In this document: piece after piece, positions 59,101 to 64,000 of the stretch | Layout of the letters: the number at the start of each line of letters is the position of its first letter | Numbering within the stretch: position 1 is the first letter of the stretch | Origin: Blastomyces gilchristii SLH14081 | Taxonomy: Eukaryota; Ascomycota; Eurotiomycetes; Onygenales; Ajellomycetaceae | Assembly: GCF_000003855.2 (NCBI RefSeq) | Contig: NW_003101672.1 | Span: 581,483 to 645,482, forward strand | Direction: 5' to 3' | Length of the DNA: 64,000 nucleotides | The notes under the pieces: model-generated | The model's input: only the letters and a program-made list of their open reading frames with translations | What the model was told of the DNA's origin: nothing | Databases searched by the model: none | Program-made: the position numbers and the translations under genes

Positions 59101-62100
59101 AGATAACAAGAATCACATACAAAAACACCCAAACCACCAAGATAGTCTGTCAAAACCAAATACAAATGTAAAATTAAACATTCCCAACTTTTACACCTGT
59201 AAGACCTAGTAAAATCATGAATTATATAAATATCACAGTGTCTAGAGATTTAATGAGTTCATTCACTGTTATCTGAGTAGTGAGAATATATTCTAAATCA
59301 ATAACTCTCTGATTCAACTGTTAATATGAAAAATGAAAACACATATCAATGTGCTTACTTCAGACTGTAATGACTGCCATCTTTGTGAGATCTATGATAC
59401 TCTTATTATTGATAAGAATCTGTATTAAAGATGTAGTAATAAAGTCAAGCTTAATTATAAGATTCTGAATTCATGTTATCTCATAGATTATCTCACTAAG
59501 AGCCATATATTCAGTCTCATTGAAACTCAGAGATATACAAGATTGTTTTACTGAATATCATGAAATCAGGTCATCTGTAAGCTTAAAAACATAGCTGAAT
59601 ATTAATTTTCTATCATTATTCAAGAAGTCAGCTCAATCAGAATCTGAGTAGCTGAAGAGTAGATAGAAATCATCAGGGAAATCAGAGATAATGAAAAGAT
59701 CAGTAGAAATGAAAAGATTGATAGAAACAGACCTCTTATACAGATCATATCTATAGAAAATACTCAGATTTATGATCTCTTTTAAATAATGTATAATGTG
59801 TAATAGAGTCTTTCAATATTGAGATGTTAAATCAATATTTCATTAAGTGAGTAGTAAGATAGTATAAGTGATATCAGAACATGTTTTAACTGCAAGATAT
59901 TGCAAGCAACTCATATTATATTGATATCACTGAATTATGAAATCAGTCTCTTTCTCAGATATAGAAGAATTATTAATATAAAATTCATTCTTTATTAATG
60001 TTCTGATAACAGCTGTATTATCAAGATAGAAATCTTTAACAAGATATTTAATATATTAACTATATATTAAATCAATTCTCTTGTCTGAATAATTAATCTT
60101 TATACTTAAATACTTAATTAACTGATATAGATTCTTGACTTTCAATTTCTCACTGAGCATACTCACTAGTTAATCAGCATTCTCAGAAACTTCAGATATG
60201 ATATTGAGATCATTAATATAGATTGTTATATAGAGATGATATCTGAATATATAATATCAGAGTACTGAATTATGAACACTGACTGTAAATTCAAGATTAC
60301 TTAATAGAGCTATTAAGTAATTATATCAGATCTTCACTGCAGAGTTCAGACTGTATAGACTATTCTCAATTATACAGATAAGTGTTTTCAGTGAACCTGT
60401 CTTAAATTCAGTGAGTTATCTTATATAGACCTTCTTAGTGAGATGCTTATACAGATATATTATCACTATATTCACTTAATAAAGTGTTCAACTGTGTAGT
60501 ACTGTTATTGTAAAAAGAATATAATTAGCAGTATTAGTAATAATAGAAGCATAGATCTCTTCTCTAAAACTCTTCTTAAATCAGTTATTATAAATTACTC
60601 AATATGATTTTTTAAGAATACTATCAGAATTAGTATTCAGGTCTACAGATCTATCTTTCTCAAGAAATACTTAACAGCTCAGAGTAATCAGTTTATTTCT
60701 TAAGATATCAGATCTAGAGATTAAACTTCATATATTATATCTCTTCAGATCAGTAATCTTATGTTATATGAACTTCTTTTAATAATCTTCTACTCTTTCT
60801 AACTGAGATGTGACATTCTTGTAGAACTTCAGAAGATTATCTGTAATAAGACTTAAAGTGTAAGTAGTCAGCAATTTCATGAGCTGCAATTATGTGAAAT
60901 TCAAATTATTAATATTGAGAGCATCTTCATCATCATCAATCAGATGAATATCAGGTTTCAGTATATTAGTATTATTAGTAAGTGTCACAGATGTAATAAT
61001 CAGTTTCAATTTTTCAGTGATTGAGAACTTTATATTACTACTGACAATAATCTTATCAGATTCAGAATGTTATAGACAATATATTAATATGTCACTGAAT
61101 TCAATAATACAATAGAAATCAGTATATGAAAAAAGCTTATTCACAGGTCACTGAGATTCATACAAATGAATAAAAACCTCTGCACTCAATCAGTGAAAAT
61201 GTCTCATATTTGATAGAATATTCATAAGTGTATATTAAGAAATCTTATATGAACTTGAAACTACAGAAGTTTCTATAGTAGAGGATTAAAATTTTGAGTT
61301 GTAAAGAACTGTAGATATGAGAGTATTATTAGTTATTATAATTACTATCTCTAGAACATCTGTTCAGAACTTCTTAGAGAGATTATCTTTTAAAAGAGCA
61401 GCTCTAATCTGTTTTATAATAGTGTGAATTTCATATTCAGAAACATTATTCTGATGTGATGAATATGATACTGTTAATTCTCATTTGATATTATATAAAT
61501 TTATAACTGTGTGTATATATATGAATTAGAAAACACTATTAATATCAGTCTGTAGAAAAGCAGAAACTGTATATCTAAGATTACTTATGAATCTGAGTCA
61601 CAACTCAAAGTATTGAACAGTCTCATTCTTGAACTTTAAAAAATATACTCAATAGTAGTGAGTCACATCACAGATAATAAGTATTCAGTATTTAATTCTC
61701 TGATAAGACTCTAAGAAGTGATTAGAGAGATCTTTCAATATATATTTATTATCTACAAGATTAATATGAATCTTCTCAATGAGTCAGATAGATCTAGATA
61801 TCAGTGTTTTCAAATAATCTTATATTATACCTGTCTTAACATATTTCTTATAAAAGAACTTAGTCTTAGAATCTTTAATTGTGACTTCAGTATGAAGATT
61901 CTTGATCATAGTAATTATAGTATCAGTGTGAATATAACTGAGATTACAGTGTCAGTTTAAAAGAGTCTTTGATATTCTTGTATTCTTGAGACCTGTATTC
62001 AGAACTGTAGAATTAATATTATTAACAGTAGTAGCAGTAGTCACAGAAAGATTAACTTTTCAGTTAAAATCATACTTATGAGATATTATCACAATATACT

Positions 62101-64000
62101 TAACTGCTCTGTTCAAATGATTGAGATTCTCATTGAACTTCTGCTTATCAATCTTATATATATTGTTCTGAGTGATTCAAACTGCATGAAAAATAATGCT
62201 GTTCAGAGCTCTGTAAATAAAAAATGAGAAAATGATGAAAGATAATGTAAATCAGAATCCCTGATCTTCAAGCTTTATAAATGAGAGCAGATTAACTGTA
62301 ATATTAGAAATATAGTAAATATTCTGCAAGTTAATATCATCATTCTCAATCTTCAAGATGATAGTCTCAATTTTCTTAACAAACTCAGTTTCTTCAATCA
62401 CAGAATCAACAGAGATGTTATCATTAAAAGATTTAATATTTGAGAAAGAATAAAGCTTATCTGTTATATTCAGACTTACACATGTATTCAAATATCAAGA
62501 TCTAGAGAATGATTTTTCAGTGACTGTGAAAGAGAAATAGAACTTAATCTTTGTAATTACTGCATTTACTGCTGATTGAGAACTTATTAAGTTATTCTTC
62601 TTCTCTTTCTTCTTATCATTCTTCTTATCATTCTTCTTTTTCTTTTTATCAGAGTGTAAGATGAAATATCTATTAACAGTATATTTATATCTTCTACAGT
62701 GAGTGTACTTTCATACAGATATGCTTTTATTCTCATCTTTATTCTTATTCTTTTTCACAGTTACAGAATTAGTCTGAGACTGCTTTTTCTACTCAGTAAT
62801 AATCTTCTTAAATGTACAATTGATTAGTTACTTTATTAAATTATTAATATTAATATTAATAATAAGTCTCTGATCAGTGAAGAAAAACTCATTCAAATAT
62901 ATCTTGATAAATAATCTTTGATAATCTTGTAGATTATTGAGAAAAAGATTATAGTATATATTCTCAGTACTCTAACAGAGCTCTTTGTAATAGATAATAA
63001 GATAGTGAAAATATCTCTGAAAAGTAAGATAATTATTCTTCTTAACTTGTAATTTTATTAATTTCTTAAAGATATTAACTCATTCTTCTGTCAGTGATAT
63101 TATATATTCAATATTAATCTTATTTCACAGAGCTGTAGTATTGTCAGCTTTCAAGATTTTAATAGTAGTTTGAACATTTTTAATAAGACTCAATAGTATA
63201 CATTTATATAGAGACTTGAAATGAATTCTTCACTTCTCAGAATTAATATAATATGTAAAAGAGAATTCTTATTAAGTTCTCAATAGAATATCAGTTTTAT
63301 TAATAACTTTTATATCAGTTAATATATCAATACATCAGACTTTATAATTAAAGTCATTAAATATAGTCACTGATTTAATATTTAGTGTATATTTGACTTT
63401 CTTCTGATATTTCTGTAACTCATCTCTTATAGTGTCTCTTTATATAGAGACAGATGTAGTGAGATATTAAGTGATTTCAGCTACAGTTATCTAATTCTAT
63501 AGTATTATCTGTATAAGATTTATAAGATTGTCTGTAATATAATAGATAGATTAATTTGAATCACTGTTAAAAGTCAGCATTTCAGAAGTGAGAAATAGTG
63601 AAGAATTTAATAAGTTAAAATAAACAGATTCTGTAGATGAATATTAACTCTGCTTTTCTTTATTTTAAAGTTTCTTCATTGTCTTATTATCAAATTTCAT
63701 ACTCTGATGAAAACTGATCTCAGTCTCATCTTGCAAGTCAGAAGCCTTCTCATAATAAGTGATCATTTTATCAATGAGTTGTCTAGTGAAGTATGTGATT
63801 CTGAGTCTTGAGCTGAACTCTGAAGTAACAGGTGTATCACTTATATTAAGATATGTAAAAAAAATAAAAAGTGATATTCTTCACAATGAAGAACACACTT
63901 TCTTAAAAAAATATAAAGTATATGAATCTGCTGATCAGCAGATTCAGAGAAAATAAAATATCTCTAATAAAGAGTGAGAGTCTTTTCAAAAAAGGTGAAC

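Larger units (their letters stand above)
58980..64000 (-). mobile_element. Hypermutated Ty1/copia retrotransposon, 5' end beyond the window
   Basis: Read on the minus strand, the element runs from the right edge leftwards in copia order. A degraded zinc knuckle and Lys-rich tail lie near 62600-62720. The protease/integrase linker is near 62252-62491 (LQNIYYISNITVNLLSFIKL). Integrase follows near 61300-61500 (ELTVSYSSHQNNVSEYEIHT; conserved ENT/PYSPxQNGVxER type). RT lies near 60150-60500 (ENSLYSLNSAVKI, then YINDLNIISEV for YVDD), and RNase H near 59450-59700 (YSDSD-stop-AD, then NETEYMALSE). A polypurine tract CGAGGGGGGG (59091-59100) directly abuts an LTR opening TGTTGG at 59090. The LTR is recognisable for 111 bp to 58980. 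Stops, often TGA in place of Trp, make it non-functional. Confidence 0.88.

Overview
The window is eukaryotic nuclear DNA from a filamentous ascomycete. Evidence: many small spliceosomal introns (mostly 50-250 nt, GTNNGT donors, CTAAC/CTAAT branch points close to YAG acceptors), long UTR-like spacers, proteins that read like Eurotiomycete orthologues, and AT-rich islands made of mutated retrotransposons. The sum suggests Eurotiomycetes, probably Onygenales; the family is an inference. Exon coordinates below were worked out by hand from reading frames and splice signals, without cDNA.

Layout. 1-52 kb is ordinary gene-rich euchromatin with 18 protein genes on both strands: MED14 (-, cut by the left edge), protein disulfide isomerase (+), uracil-DNA glycosylase (-), ARP4 (-), a Tls1/C9orf78-type spliceosome factor (+), a Flc/TRP-like membrane protein (+), HRP1 (-), GYP1-type TBC RabGAP (+), DIM1 (-), PRP1/PRP6 (+), ADA1/HFI1 of SAGA (-), a large FUSC/DUF2421 membrane protein (-), AIP1 (-), mitochondrial bS18m (-), a mitochondrial PPR protein (+), RPS29/uS14 (-), a small AT-hook basic protein (+) and NAD-specific glutamate dehydrogenase (-). 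About half act in gene expression (Mediator, SAGA, NuA4/INO80/SWR1, splicing, 3' end formation, rRNA modification, ribosome). Gene order gives several head-to-head promoters (MED14/PDI, ARP4/TLS1, HRP1/GYP1, DIM1/PRP1, bS18m/PPR, RPS29/AT-hook gene).

52-64 kb is different. The 5' end of the glutamate dehydrogenase gene shows three reading-frame breaks within about 130 bp and abuts a mutated Ty3/gypsy RNase H relic and a 220-base assembly gap (52408-52627). Next comes about 6.3 kb without a recognisable gene, full of homopolymers and microsatellites and holding a 153-bp solo LTR. From 58980 to the right edge lies a minus-strand Ty1/copia element: LTR, polypurine tract, then RNase H, RT, integrase, protease and a degraded zinc knuckle in the expected order, all riddled with stops.

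No new biochemical system is evident. The most notable observations are: the copia island has lost CpG and CpC (and GG) while keeping CpA/TpG, a context unlike classical CpA-directed RIP; the disrupted dehydrogenase beside a gypsy relic; a repeated intergenic nonamer TACTCCGTA with perfect palindromic doublets; a GYP1 intron with two same-phase donors 30 nt apart; and a 1.2-kb intron in HRP1.
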